From NCBI GenBank assembly GCA_029432795.1, contig JARNMJ010000004.1, forward strand, positions 81,886 through 145,885: a stretch of 64,000 bases of DNA, written 5' to 3'. Position 1 is the stretch's first letter. Each line of letters opens with the position of its first letter. This document shows, piece after piece, positions 17,775-25,911 of this stretch. This stretch comes from Pontiellaceae bacterium B12219 (GTDB lineage: Bacteria > Verrucomicrobiota > Kiritimatiellia > Kiritimatiellales > Pontiellaceae). The translations under genes and the position numbers were made by a program. Below the pieces are notes generated by a model. The model made no database searches. It worked only from the letters and a program-made list of their open reading frames with translations, and was not told the DNA's origin.

Positions 17775-20072
17775 ATGAAAAAAAGATGGGTAGGAATGAT
17801 GATTGCGCTTACTGGAGGACTGCTGGCCGGAACGGCCCAGGCGGTGGTGATTGAGGGAAATCTCAACCTTGCGCCTGAGGGGAATTATACGAATGCCACT
17901 GTGGTTTCGACACCGTTCACGTATAACGGCGCAACATTTGATGTTAATTATACGCTCGGTTCAATAGCAACCGGCTCGAATTCATTCGTCAATTCCAGTG
18001 GTGCTGTGATGGGAGTCGGGTTCGCGGATGATCTCCCCACGCATTACTCGACGTTGGAAGGGAACGATGGTGAAGGCATGTCTTTTGCCGCTCTCTCAAT
18101 TTCCAATTTCAATGCAAATGGAAGCGGACTCGCGCTCGAAGATTTTTCCGATCTTCAATTTGTAAACTTTTCGGTAGGAGCTTCCGGCCACAACCCGGAT
18201 GGGGTAACGATGTCTTTTACCAGTTTTACAGACGACACATTCAGTATGTCTCTCACGGGTCTCGGGCTGAGCTATACGGTCGATCTAACCGATAAACCGA
18301 ATTATCCCGTTTTCCCCAATCTGGCAACAAACTTATTTATTAAGCCGAGCTCGGCTGGTGCTTCCAACCGTTGGAATGTTGAAGGCATTGGGGTGAGCTA
18401 TCGGTTGGATACCGGGAATGAGATCCCTGTTGCGGATGCACAAAGTATACAGATTCTGCCGGATACCGCTGTGGAAATCACACTGACAGGGAGCGATTTC
18501 GAAGGAAGCAACCTGACGTATACCGTGGTTGATTTTCCGCTCCACGGCGACCTCGTCGGAGCAACCAATGTTTGGACCTACACGCCGACGAGCGGGTATG
18601 AAGGGACAGACCTTTTTACTTTCACAGTAAACGATGGGGCGGAGGTCAGCGATCTGGCTGAGGTTTCCATTATGATTACCAATGACCTGCCGGTGGCCAC
18701 TGAACAAAGTGTAAACACATTCCGTGACGCATCAGTGGATATCACACTTTCCGGTACGGATACCGATGGTCCCAGTAATCTGACGTATTCCGTTGTTTCA
18801 GGTCCGGGTTACGGCGTATTGAGCGGTGTTGAACCGAACCTGGTCTACACGCCGACGAGTGGTTTTGTCGGTGAGGACTTTTTTACGTTTAACGCTTTCG
18901 ACGGACTGGCTTCGGGGTCTGCGGCAACCGTTACCGTGACTGTGGTTAATAACCCTCCGGTTGCTGATCCTAAAATCGTATTAACCCAGCCTGATACGCC
19001 TGTTGCGATTACATTATCCGGTTCGGATGCCGAGGGTAACTTCCTGACCTACAGCGTGGTTACGCAACCGGCCAACGGCTCGCTGACCGGTACCGAACCG
19101 AATCTGATATATACGCCGACAAACGGGTTCTCCGGTGTGGACAGTTTTACCTACACCGTAAATGATGCCCAGGACGACAGTGCTCCGGCAACCGTAACGA
19201 TTTCAGTGTCGACGGACGGCATTAATTTGTCCTTCTCCGATCTGAATCCGTCAACGACAGACAACACATTGAATGTCGGGGGTGTTCCAGCCACGGTTAC
19301 AGGTGTTTTCACGAATCTCGATTATGTCTATTCGGTATCCTTTGAAGGATTGGATCTTGACGGCGACCTCGTCAACGATGAACTGACCTTCGATGTGCGG
19401 GTCAAAGCCTGGACCAATGGTGTGACCGATTTGGGCATGGATGTTCTGGGAAGTTCCAATATTGCGAGCGCAACGATTGGCACGTCCAATGTTGCTGTTA
19501 ATGTTGCCAACAACCTCTTTACAGTGGAAGGGAATACGATGCCCGACGGTTCAAGTCTGGAATTCAGTATTGAAAATATGGCGGTAACCCTGACCGATGC
19601 AAATAAAACCGGCGATGCTGAGTTCGGCGGCTTCACGGGGGTACTGCTGGAGGAAATCAATAACGGAAATTCCCATCATACAATTTTTGGTGAAGGCACA
19701 GATTTGCTGGGGTATATGTGGAGTATTCCCGACCAATTTCCTGTTTCGGACATCGATGTCGGTACGGGCGCCCTCTATGTATCTTCGAGTGCAACGACCA
19801 ACTCACCCGTGACAAGACCGTTTAACTGGGGAGTGAATAATGTCGACTTCGGCATCACGATCACGCTGGGTTCGTCGGCTATTCCGCCGGTCGCTATCGA
19901 CGTTTCCGGCAGCGATCTGGTCTTCAGCTGGGAAGGCGGCGCGACCTACGACGTGCTGACCAATGCCAACCTCGTGTACCCGAGCTGGGGCGTAGCCATT
20001 CCGGGGGCCGTTTCTCCGGTAACCAATGCGGTTACCGATGATCCGGTATTGTTCTTTAAATTGAGTGAATAA
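17775..20072 (+). CDS. Large secreted surface protein with tandem cadherin/Ig-like repeats
   Basis: The start at 17775 is set by GGAGG eight bases upstream; 17760 is an in-frame alternative. The 765-residue protein has a signal peptide ending near AQA. Residues ~20-215 form the same beta-rich domain as in 9423 and 20148 (NGATFDVNYTLG; NFNANGSGLALED; SNRWNVEGIGV). Three tandem ~90-residue repeats follow (LTGSDFEGSNLTYTV...YTPTSGYEG.DLFTFTVNDG), typical of bacterial cadherin-like repeats. A beta-rich ~200-residue region comes next, then a C-terminal module (LVFSWEGGATYDVLTNANL ... VLFFKLSE). No catalytic motif is seen, so it is probably an adhesin, glycan-binding or matrix protein. It is probably transcribed with the related gene at 20148. 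Confidence 0.75.
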   Translation: MKKRWVGMMIALTGGLLAGTAQAVVIEGNLNLAPEGNYTNATVVSTPFTYNGATFDVNYTLGSIATGSNSFVNSSGAVMGVGFADDLPTHYSTLEGNDGEGMSFAALSISNFNANGSGLALEDFSDLQFVNFSVGASGHNPDGVTMSFTSFTDDTFSMSLTGLGLSYTVDLTDKPNYPVFPNLATNLFIKPSSAGASNRWNVEGIGVSYRLDTGNEIPVADAQSIQILPDTAVEITLTGSDFEGSNLTYTVVDFPLHGDLVGATNVWTYTPTSGYEGTDLFTFTVNDGAEVSDLAEVSIMITNDLPVATEQSVNTFRDASVDITLSGTDTDGPSNLTYSVVSGPGYGVLSGVEPNLVYTPTSGFVGEDFFTFNAFDGLASGSAATVTVTVVNNPPVADPKIVLTQPDTPVAITLSGSDAEGNFLTYSVVTQPANGSLTGTEPNLIYTPTNGFSGVDSFTYTVNDAQDDSAPATVTISVSTDGINLSFSDLNPSTTDNTLNVGGVPATVTGVFTNLDYVYSVSFEGLDLDGDLVNDELTFDVRVKAWTNGVTDLGMDVLGSSNIASATIGTSNVAVNVANNLFTVEGNTMPDGSSLEFSIENMAVTLTDANKTGDAEFGGFTGVLLEEINNGNSHHTIFGEGTDLLGYMWSIPDQFPVSDIDVGTGALYVSSSATTNSPVTRPFNWGVNNVDFGITITLGSSAIPPVAIDVSGSDLVFSWEGGATYDVLTNANLVYPSWGVAIPGAVSPVTNAVTDDPVLFFKLSE

Positions 20073-20099
20073 TTATTCGGATAATACGAAGCACTAACA

Positions 20100-20127
20100 C
20101 AGACACCCCGATTAATCGGGGTGTCTG
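20100..20127. promoter_or_regulatory. Perfect 28-base palindrome between the two surface-protein genes
   Basis: The arms CAGACACCCCGATT and AATCGGGGTGTCTG are exactly complementary. No T-tract follows, and the ribosome site of the next gene (AAGGA) begins about ten bases later. It may be an attenuator or RNA-processing hairpin that lowers read-through, an operator, or a weak terminator. Confidence 0.6.
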
Positions 20128-20147
20128 ATTACAAAAAAGGAAAAGAA

Positions 20148-20828
20148 ATGAGAAAACTAGCGAATATATTTACGGTTGCCCTGCTGGCAACGGGAGTCGT
20201 GCAGGCGGCAGTGATCGACCTCGCCTTGCCGACGGCAGGAAATCACAGCTCCGGTTCAACTTTTTCGACATCCGCATCTCTGGATGGTGCGACATTCGAT
20301 ATTGTGTATACGTTAAATGCCTTCGCAACGAGTAACACGCCTGCTCCGGTGATTAACTCAAGTGATGGGACTTATTTTGGAGTAGGTTCCGCCAATGATG
20401 GCTCTACTTCCGGCCAGCTGGAATCGATTGATGCCAACGATGGTGAGAAACTGTCTATTACGGGTCTTTCGATCGTGAATTTCAGTGCGAACGGCTCCGG
20501 GCTTGTGGATGGTGATCTTAGTCTGTCTTTTGAGTCTCTTTCTATTACTAACGGAACTGCGGGAAATGACGGAATAACGATCTCCTTTACAGATTTTGGT
20601 GATACCGCTGCAGGTGTAGACCATCCAACCATCATTGATCTGACATCGCTTGCAAATTTCAGTTCTTCATCTACCTCTTTATTTATAGAGCCTGACGGTG
20701 CTCAGAGTAACAACCGTTGGTCCGTCAATGGAATCTCCGTAACGGTGATTCCTGAACCGGCGACCTTTGGGCTGGTTGCGATGTCCGGCCTCGGCGTTCT
20801 GTTGATTCGCCGTCAGTTTATGATCTAA
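20148..20828 (+). CDS. PEP-CTERM surface protein, single beta-rich domain
   Basis: The start is ATG 20148, behind AAAAAAGGA; a GTG 27 bases earlier lies within the palindrome and is less likely. The 226-residue protein has a signal peptide ending near QAA. One copy of the domain shared with 9423 and 17775 follows (LDGATFDIVYTLN; NFSANGSGLVDGD; NNRWSVNGISV). The protein ends with a PEP-CTERM sorting signal: Pro-Glu-Pro, a hydrophobic stretch (FGLVAMSGLGVLLI) and RR. By family knowledge such tails are processed by an exosortase for export to the surface or exopolymer; no exosortase lies in the window. The function of the domain is unknown. Confidence 0.85.
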   Translation: MRKLANIFTVALLATGVVQAAVIDLALPTAGNHSSGSTFSTSASLDGATFDIVYTLNAFATSNTPAPVINSSDGTYFGVGSANDGSTSGQLESIDANDGEKLSITGLSIVNFSANGSGLVDGDLSLSFESLSITNGTAGNDGITISFTDFGDTAAGVDHPTIIDLTSLANFSSSSTSLFIEPDGAQSNNRWSVNGISVTVIPEPATFGLVAMSGLGVLLIRRQFMI

Positions 20829-20883
20829 GCAAAAATGATCTCAGGCAGTGTTGTTTCAGTGTTTGAGTCCTGATTCAACCGGT

Positions 20884-20920
20884 AATGCTCCCGGATGAAA
20901 CAAGCCGGGGGCGTTGGTTT
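20884..20920 (+). terminator. Probable terminator hairpin
   Basis: Arms AATGCTCCCGG and CCGGGGGCGTT pair over 11 positions with two G-T wobbles around a 10-base loop. A weak GGTTTAATAAT tract follows. It sits about 55 bases after the PEP-CTERM gene. Confidence 0.6.
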
Positions 20921-20985
20921 AATAATGGGAATCGTGCATCCGTGATGGTTGCTTTGCGTAACCGCAGACGGGGTGAAATAAAGAA

Positions 20986-22758
20986 ATGAGAGATGGAATG
21001 AAAACGGTATTGATGGGATTGGTTGGCTTGCTGCTGGCAGGGCGTATGCAGGCCGAACAGATGGATGAAATGTGGGGAGAAACCACTGTTAAACTACGGG
21101 CCGAAAATGCCGAACGCGGTGAATTGTTCGATGAAGGAAATTACGCCATGTTCATTCACTGGGGACTTTATTCCCAGATCGCAAATCGGGTGGATGGAAA
21201 AACCTATTACGGTATCGGCGAGTGGATCATGGATCCGAAAATGGCCGGGATTCCTGTGGAGGAGTACAAACAATTAGCTGAAACCTTCAATCCAACCGAA
21301 TTTGATGCCGAAGCGATTGTGCAGCTCGCGAAAGACGCGGGCATGAAATACATTGTCATCACAGCGAAGCACCACGATGGATTTGCGATGTACGATTCCA
21401 AGGCCTGTGATTTCAATATTGTGGATTCCACCCCTTGGAAAACCGATCCGGTGCAGGAACTTTCTGCCGCCTGCCGCGAAGCCGGTCTGGGATTCGGGTT
21501 TTATTATTCGCACAGCCAGGACTGGACATTTCCCGGCGGGCGTAAAGGGCCCGAGGTGGATGCAAACGGAAACCCCGCGACATTCGATGATTACTTTTAC
21601 AAAAAGTGCCTGCCGCAGGTTACGGAACTCTGCACCGAATACGGCCCCATTGAACTGATTTGGTTCGATACGCCCGGAGGCATGAAAAAAGAATATGTGC
21701 AGCAGTTGGTGGATATTGTACGCACGTACCAGCCGAAGGCCCTCATCTCGGGGCGCGCAGGGCATAATCTGGGTGATTATCAGACGCTGGGTGATATGGA
21801 AGTGCCACATAAAAATGTGAAGGGCATGTGGGAAAGTGTGGACACCACCAATGATTCGTGGGCATATGCCTGGTATGATGAAAACTGGAAAACTCCCCGG
21901 AAAATCCTGCACCGTCTGATCGCCTGTGTCGGCCGCGGAGGAACCTATATGCTGAATATCGGCCCGGATGGAAAAGGAGCCGTTCCTGAACGTGCCGCCC
22001 GTTCGCTGCGAGAGGCCGGAGAATGGATTCAACGTTATCCCGAGGTGGTTTACGGAACCGATCCTTCTCCCTGGGAGCATGCCATGCCGTGGGGTGATGT
22101 CACTGTAAAGGGCAACCGTCTTTTTCTGTCGGTTTTTGAGTGGCCGGAATCGGGACAGCTCTTTCTTCCCGGTCTGAAAACCGGAATCGAGTCCGCGCAC
22201 TTGTTAAAAGGTGATGAAGCGGAATCGATTGAATACCGGGTTTCCAGGGGTTGGAATATTTTTGAGCTTCCGTCCCGTGCTCCGGAAAAACTGGTTTCCG
22301 TTATTGAGGTTGAGTTAAGCGGAGCGCCGGAAGTGGATTCAACCTTTGGAATCGATCCCAACGAGGGTACCGAAATACTGGCCGAGTTTGCGGAGGTTGA
22401 AGGCGCGAAAATCATCAAAGACCGCTGGATGGAAAAGTTTGGCGAGTGGGTATGTGCGTATCCGGCCACCAAATGGACGCCCGGAGGCAAAGCGATATGG
22501 GAAATTGATGTGCTGGTGCCGGGCGACTATGATGTGGCGCTCACCTATACCGGCGAAGGTCGTCTGGTTTGGGGGGTCGGTGTGGTTGGCGGCGAGCATA
22601 TTCAAAATCAGCAGAACGCTTCGCATAACTATCAGGAGTTCCCGATGGGCTGGCTCAACTTCCCCTGTCCTGGAAAATACAAGGTGGCAGTGTCCTGTCT
22701 TGAAGGAAATATCGAATCCGCCAAGCTCAAGTCTATCCGACTCTCTCCGGTTCAGTAG
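20986..22758 (+). CDS. Secreted alpha-L-fucosidase, GH29-type, with C-terminal beta domain
   Basis: The 590-residue protein has a signal peptide (an alternative start is ATG 20998). GH29 signatures are FIHWGLYSQ, ITAKHHDGFAMYDS, GFGFYYSHSQDW and LIWFDTPGG, with Asp228 the expected nucleophile. RGGTYMLNIGPDGKG closes the barrel. Residues ~350-430 make the usual GH29 C-domain. The last ~130 residues (ILAEFAEVEGAKI ... GDYDVALTYTGEGRLVWGV) form an extra beta-sandwich resembling a carbohydrate-binding module (inference). It resembles the GH29 at 25912 more than that at 764. It is probably a single transcription unit, with a hairpin upstream and element C downstream. Confidence 0.92.
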   Translation: MRDGMKTVLMGLVGLLLAGRMQAEQMDEMWGETTVKLRAENAERGELFDEGNYAMFIHWGLYSQIANRVDGKTYYGIGEWIMDPKMAGIPVEEYKQLAETFNPTEFDAEAIVQLAKDAGMKYIVITAKHHDGFAMYDSKACDFNIVDSTPWKTDPVQELSAACREAGLGFGFYYSHSQDWTFPGGRKGPEVDANGNPATFDDYFYKKCLPQVTELCTEYGPIELIWFDTPGGMKKEYVQQLVDIVRTYQPKALISGRAGHNLGDYQTLGDMEVPHKNVKGMWESVDTTNDSWAYAWYDENWKTPRKILHRLIACVGRGGTYMLNIGPDGKGAVPERAARSLREAGEWIQRYPEVVYGTDPSPWEHAMPWGDVTVKGNRLFLSVFEWPESGQLFLPGLKTGIESAHLLKGDEAESIEYRVSRGWNIFELPSRAPEKLVSVIEVELSGAPEVDSTFGIDPNEGTEILAEFAEVEGAKIIKDRWMEKFGEWVCAYPATKWTPGGKAIWEIDVLVPGDYDVALTYTGEGRLVWGVGVVGGEHIQNQQNASHNYQEFPMGWLNFPCPGKYKVAVSCLEGNIESAKLKSIRLSPVQ

Positions 22759-22772
22759 ACGCGATTACAGAC

Positions 22773-22816
22773 CATCCCCAAAAATAGGGATACCGCAGGA
22801 TACCCGACCATATACG
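22773..22816 (+). promoter_or_regulatory. Recurrent promoter-like element, copy C
   Basis: CATCCCC, AAAAAT, AGGGATACCGCAG, then TATACG exactly 19 bases after GGGAT. It stands at the head of a unit whose first gene is now a relic (to 23245). Downstream come a hydrolase, a sulfatase, a fucosidase and a GDSL esterase. Confidence 0.58.
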
Positions 22817-23021
22817 ATGTTTTACTGAGAGAGGTTTTTGAGCCTGAGGGAAGGCAAATATGAAAGCAATGTTGATGTGCTTAAGTTGGAGCGGACAGGT
22901 CGTGACGGTATGAAAAAAGCAGTTGTTGCAGAGGGAAGCAGCCTTTTGCTGGGTGCGGGCGGGTTATGGCGATAGAGGTCTCCGCATTTTGCAAAGTGCA
23001 GGTTCCGGGAGAGTACGTTCT

Positions 23022-23245
23022 GGAGGCTCGGGACTGATTTATAAATCGATGGATGGGATTCGCTGGGACGAGCCGGAGGTCGGTTATCAGACGAATGAGA
23101 TTTATTTCGGGCATGAATTAGCCGCAGCGAACGTCCCTGTATATTGTGGAAGGACGACAAACCGGAAGGCCTCTTCCGGGCCTGCCACGACGATAAACCG
23201 TCAACGGGCTATTTTGTGAGAATCAAAGATTGGAATGGAGAATAG
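23022..23245 (+). pseudogene. Decayed C-terminus of a GH43/GH117-like beta-propeller glycosidase
   Basis: One frame reads GLIYKSMDGIRWDEPEVGYQ...YFGHELA. After a frameshift near 23128 the next frame continues ERPCILWKDDKPEG, then CHDDKPSTGYFVRIKDWNGE and a stop at 23243-23245. Together they look like the last quarter of a five-bladed propeller glycosidase of the GH43/GH117 kind (family recalled, not searched). The upstream part to about 22860 is unreadable in any frame, so most of the gene is lost. The stop directly abuts the ATG of the next gene, so this was once the first gene of that operon. The intact C-terminal coding probably survives because it carries the next gene's ribosome site (TGGAG). 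Confidence 0.6.
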
Positions 23246-24298
23246 ATGAAAAGTCGACTGGCATTAATGATCTCCGTGATCTGTTTGTTGCTTTCGTCGC
23301 CTGGAGCGGAGGCTTCAGATACATGGCCAGGGACGCTTACTGATTTTAATTCATATGACAGGTACACGTTTGAAACCAACGGCTTGAATTGCATTGTGAC
23401 CGTTCCGAATGTGGTGGCCGAGGGTAAACCCTGGGTTTGGCGGGCTCGCTTTCCGGGTCAGGTTCCTGACCTGGATATCGCGCTCTTGAGCAATGGATTT
23501 CACGTGGCCTATGTCAGTGTTGTTGGTTTGTTCGGTTCTCCGGAGGCTGTTGCGCGTTTTGATGCATTCTACGAATTCCTGACCCAAACCTACGGATTTG
23601 ATCGGCGGGCCGCACTGGTGGGCATGTCGCGCGGTGGACTGGCCGTTTTTAACTGGGCACGGGACAATACCGATAAAGTCCATTGTATCTACGCCGATGC
23701 GCCGGTCTGCGACTTCAAGAGCTGGCCCGGTGGGTTCGGCACGAGTGACGGGAATGCAACCCAATGGGCGAAATGTTTGACGGCCTATGGGTTCACGGAA
23801 GCAGAGGCCTTTGCCTACGAAGGAAACCCTGTGGACAATATGGAGTCTTTGGCTACCGCTGGAATCCCGTTGCTGCATGTGGTCGGGGATCTCGATACCA
23901 CGGTGCCTTTCTCTGAAAATACGAGTGTAATTGAAACGAACTACGCCTCGCTGGGTGGAGATATGAAGGTTATTCACAAGCCGGGAGTTGCACATAAGCA
24001 TGAGATCGATAATCCCACATCCACGATTGTTAATTTTATATTAAATGCCGTATCCGCCGATGACCATGTGCCGACATTAATATTCGGAACATTGGCGTCT
24101 AACGGGAACTTTAATGTGCAGTTTTCCGGCACAACGGGGCAGCACTACCGCGTCGAATATGCAAACGAGTTAACCGCCAGTAATTCATGGTTGGTAACGA
24201 CCGATGTTGTTTCGCTGGTCGAATCACCCCTGGATGTTTCCGTTGCTCCGACGAATACGGTAGGCTTCTACCGCATTGGCTGGCTGCCCTGGGAATAA
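23246..24298 (+). CDS. Secreted alpha/beta hydrolase with C-terminal sorting-type module
   Basis: The 350-residue protein has a signal peptide ending near AEA. An alpha/beta-hydrolase fold shows the nucleophile elbow GMSRGG (Ser128), GDLDTTVPF for the Asp and HKHE for the His. The last ~70 residues (FNVQFSGTTGQHYRVEYANEL ... GFYRIGWLPWE) match the C-terminal module of other secreted proteins here. It is probably an esterase removing acyl groups from polysaccharide; a peptidase-like role is an alternative. The ATG directly follows the stop of the relic gene. A 110-base gap with two small palindromes separates it from the next sulfatase. Confidence 0.8.
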   Translation: MKSRLALMISVICLLLSSPGAEASDTWPGTLTDFNSYDRYTFETNGLNCIVTVPNVVAEGKPWVWRARFPGQVPDLDIALLSNGFHVAYVSVVGLFGSPEAVARFDAFYEFLTQTYGFDRRAALVGMSRGGLAVFNWARDNTDKVHCIYADAPVCDFKSWPGGFGTSDGNATQWAKCLTAYGFTEAEAFAYEGNPVDNMESLATAGIPLLHVVGDLDTTVPFSENTSVIETNYASLGGDMKVIHKPGVAHKHEIDNPTSTIVNFILNAVSADDHVPTLIFGTLASNGNFNVQFSGTTGQHYRVEYANELTASNSWLVTTDVVSLVESPLDVSVAPTNTVGFYRIGWLPWE

Positions 24299-24329
24299 AG
24301 TGTGACGGAATCAGATTGAAATTATGAAT

Positions 24330-24380
24330 GATGAAAGCCGGTTTTCATCCTCCGTCGCCAAAGGCTATGGCGGGACAAGA
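24330..24380. repeat. REP-like intergenic palindromes
   Basis: A hairpin GATGAAA / TTTCATC (24330-24349) is followed by TCGCCAAAGGCTATGGCGGGA, in which CGCCA pairs with TGGCG. This is the style of dispersed palindromic repeats found between genes. It lies just ahead of the sulfatase ribosome site. Confidence 0.4.
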
Positions 24381-24408
24381 GGGTTGGAAATATTTGAAAG
24401 GAGATAGG

Positions 24409-25887
24409 ATGGATCAGAAAATTAAATGTTGGGTTTACGTACTTGCAGGTGTTCTGCTCGCGGGAGGTGCTGATGCAAAGCCGCTGGCGGGTAGCCGGCC
24501 AAACATTATTCTGGTGATGACCGACGATCAGGGCATGGGCGATTTCTCCTGTATGGGCAACGAAGTGGTTAAAACACCAAAAATTGATCAGTTCCATGAT
24601 CAGGCGGTCCGCTTTACTGATTTTCAGGTGAGTCCAACATGTGCGCCGACTCGCGCCGCGATCATGAGCGGGCGCGCGCCGTTTAAAAACGGTGTGACGC
24701 ATACCATCTTTCAGCGCGAGCGAATGGCGTTGGATACCTTCACTCTGCCGCAGGCCTTGCAGAGTGCGGGGTACACCACCGGTATTTTCGGCAAGTGGCA
24801 CCTCGGCGACGAAGAAGAATATCTGCCGGGGAACCGTGGGTTTGACGAGGTGCTCATTCATGGGGCCGGCGGGATCGGGCAGACGCGCTATGGCGATTTC
24901 CCGGTTAATGAGGAAAACCTCTATTTCGATAATGTCCTGCTGCATAACGATACCATTGTGCAGACCAAAGGCTTTTGTACGGATTTGTTCTTCGATGCGG
25001 GGCTGGCCTGGATCAAACAGCAGCAGAAGACCAAGCAGCCTTACTTTGCTTATATTTCCCTCAACGCCCCGCATGCCCCGCTGGTTGCTCCCGAGAAATA
25101 CAAGTCGCGCTTTCTGGAACTCGGCTATGATGCCGGCACCGCCGGCCGCTACGGCATGATTGAAAACATCGATTATAATTTCGGCCGGTTGATGGAAAAG
25201 CTCGCGGAGTGGAAGGCGCTGGATAATACGTTGGTGATCTTTATGACGGATAATGGAGGAACGCACCTCAAGGGTAAGCTGAACGGGAAGTCGGTGTCGC
25301 ATTTTAATGCCAATCAAAAAGGCTCAAAAAACTCTCCGTATGAAGGGGGTACCCATGTTCCGGCGTTCTGGTACTGGAAGGGCATGTTCGGCGAAGACAT
25401 GGATGTCGACTCGTTGACGGCCCATATTGATCTCTACAAAACCTTCTGTGAGCTGGCTGGCGTCAAATTGCCGCAGAACATGCAGGAGCTGGACGGACGT
25501 TCGCTGTTGCCGTTGCTGACCGATCCAAAAGCCGACTGGCCGGACCGGGAACTGTTTATTCACTGTGGGCGCTGGAATCCCGGACAGCGGGATGACTTTA
25601 AATATAAAAAATGCGCTGTTCGTACCGATCGCTGGCGTTTTGTGAATAACGAGGCGCTGTATGATATTACGAATGATCCGTCCGAGACAACCGATGTGGC
25701 GGACGCGCACCCCGAAGTGGTTTCCGAACTTCGGAAGTCCTATGAGATCTGGTGGGCATCGGTGTTGCCGCTGATGGTTAATGAAGACCTGCCGAAGGTG
25801 GCTCCCGAGGATCAGCCCTTGGCCATTCGGTATATGAAACAACTGGAAGAAACAGGCATTCCCGAGTGGGCGCCTGAAGAACTTTAA
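24409..25887 (+). CDS. Secreted S1-type sulfatase (CAPTR)
   Basis: The ATG at 24409 is behind AAAGGAG and begins a signal peptide; an upstream ATG at 24328 in the repeat is rejected. The 492-residue protein has MTDDQGMGD, the formylglycine site Cys78 in [22 protein letters not shown] and MTDNGGTH. It belongs to the same subfamily as the enzyme at 28312 (shared HxxGGxGQ, GFCTDLFFDAGL, FAYISLNAPHAPL). It sits in an operon with a GH29 fucosidase 24 bases downstream, so sulfate removal and fucose release are probably coordinated. Confidence 0.92.
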   Translation: MDQKIKCWVYVLAGVLLAGGADAKPLAGSRPNIILVMTDDQGMGDFSCMGNEVVKTPKIDQFHDQAVRFTDFQVSPTCAPTRAAIMSGRAPFKNGVTHTIFQRERMALDTFTLPQALQSAGYTTGIFGKWHLGDEEEYLPGNRGFDEVLIHGAGGIGQTRYGDFPVNEENLYFDNVLLHNDTIVQTKGFCTDLFFDAGLAWIKQQQKTKQPYFAYISLNAPHAPLVAPEKYKSRFLELGYDAGTAGRYGMIENIDYNFGRLMEKLAEWKALDNTLVIFMTDNGGTHLKGKLNGKSVSHFNANQKGSKNSPYEGGTHVPAFWYWKGMFGEDMDVDSLTAHIDLYKTFCELAGVKLPQNMQELDGRSLLPLLTDPKADWPDRELFIHCGRWNPGQRDDFKYKKCAVRTDRWRFVNNEALYDITNDPSETTDVADAHPEVVSELRKSYEIWWASVLPLMVNEDLPKVAPEDQPLAIRYMKQLEETGIPEWAPEEL

Positions 25888-25911
25888 CGCCCATAGAAAT
25901 TGGAGATAAAT

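Noticed and set aside
22923..23219. 98-residue frame as an intact gene
   Set aside because: Its middle matches a glycosidase fragment but the frame is broken downstream and the homologous continuation is in another frame. It is treated as a relic.
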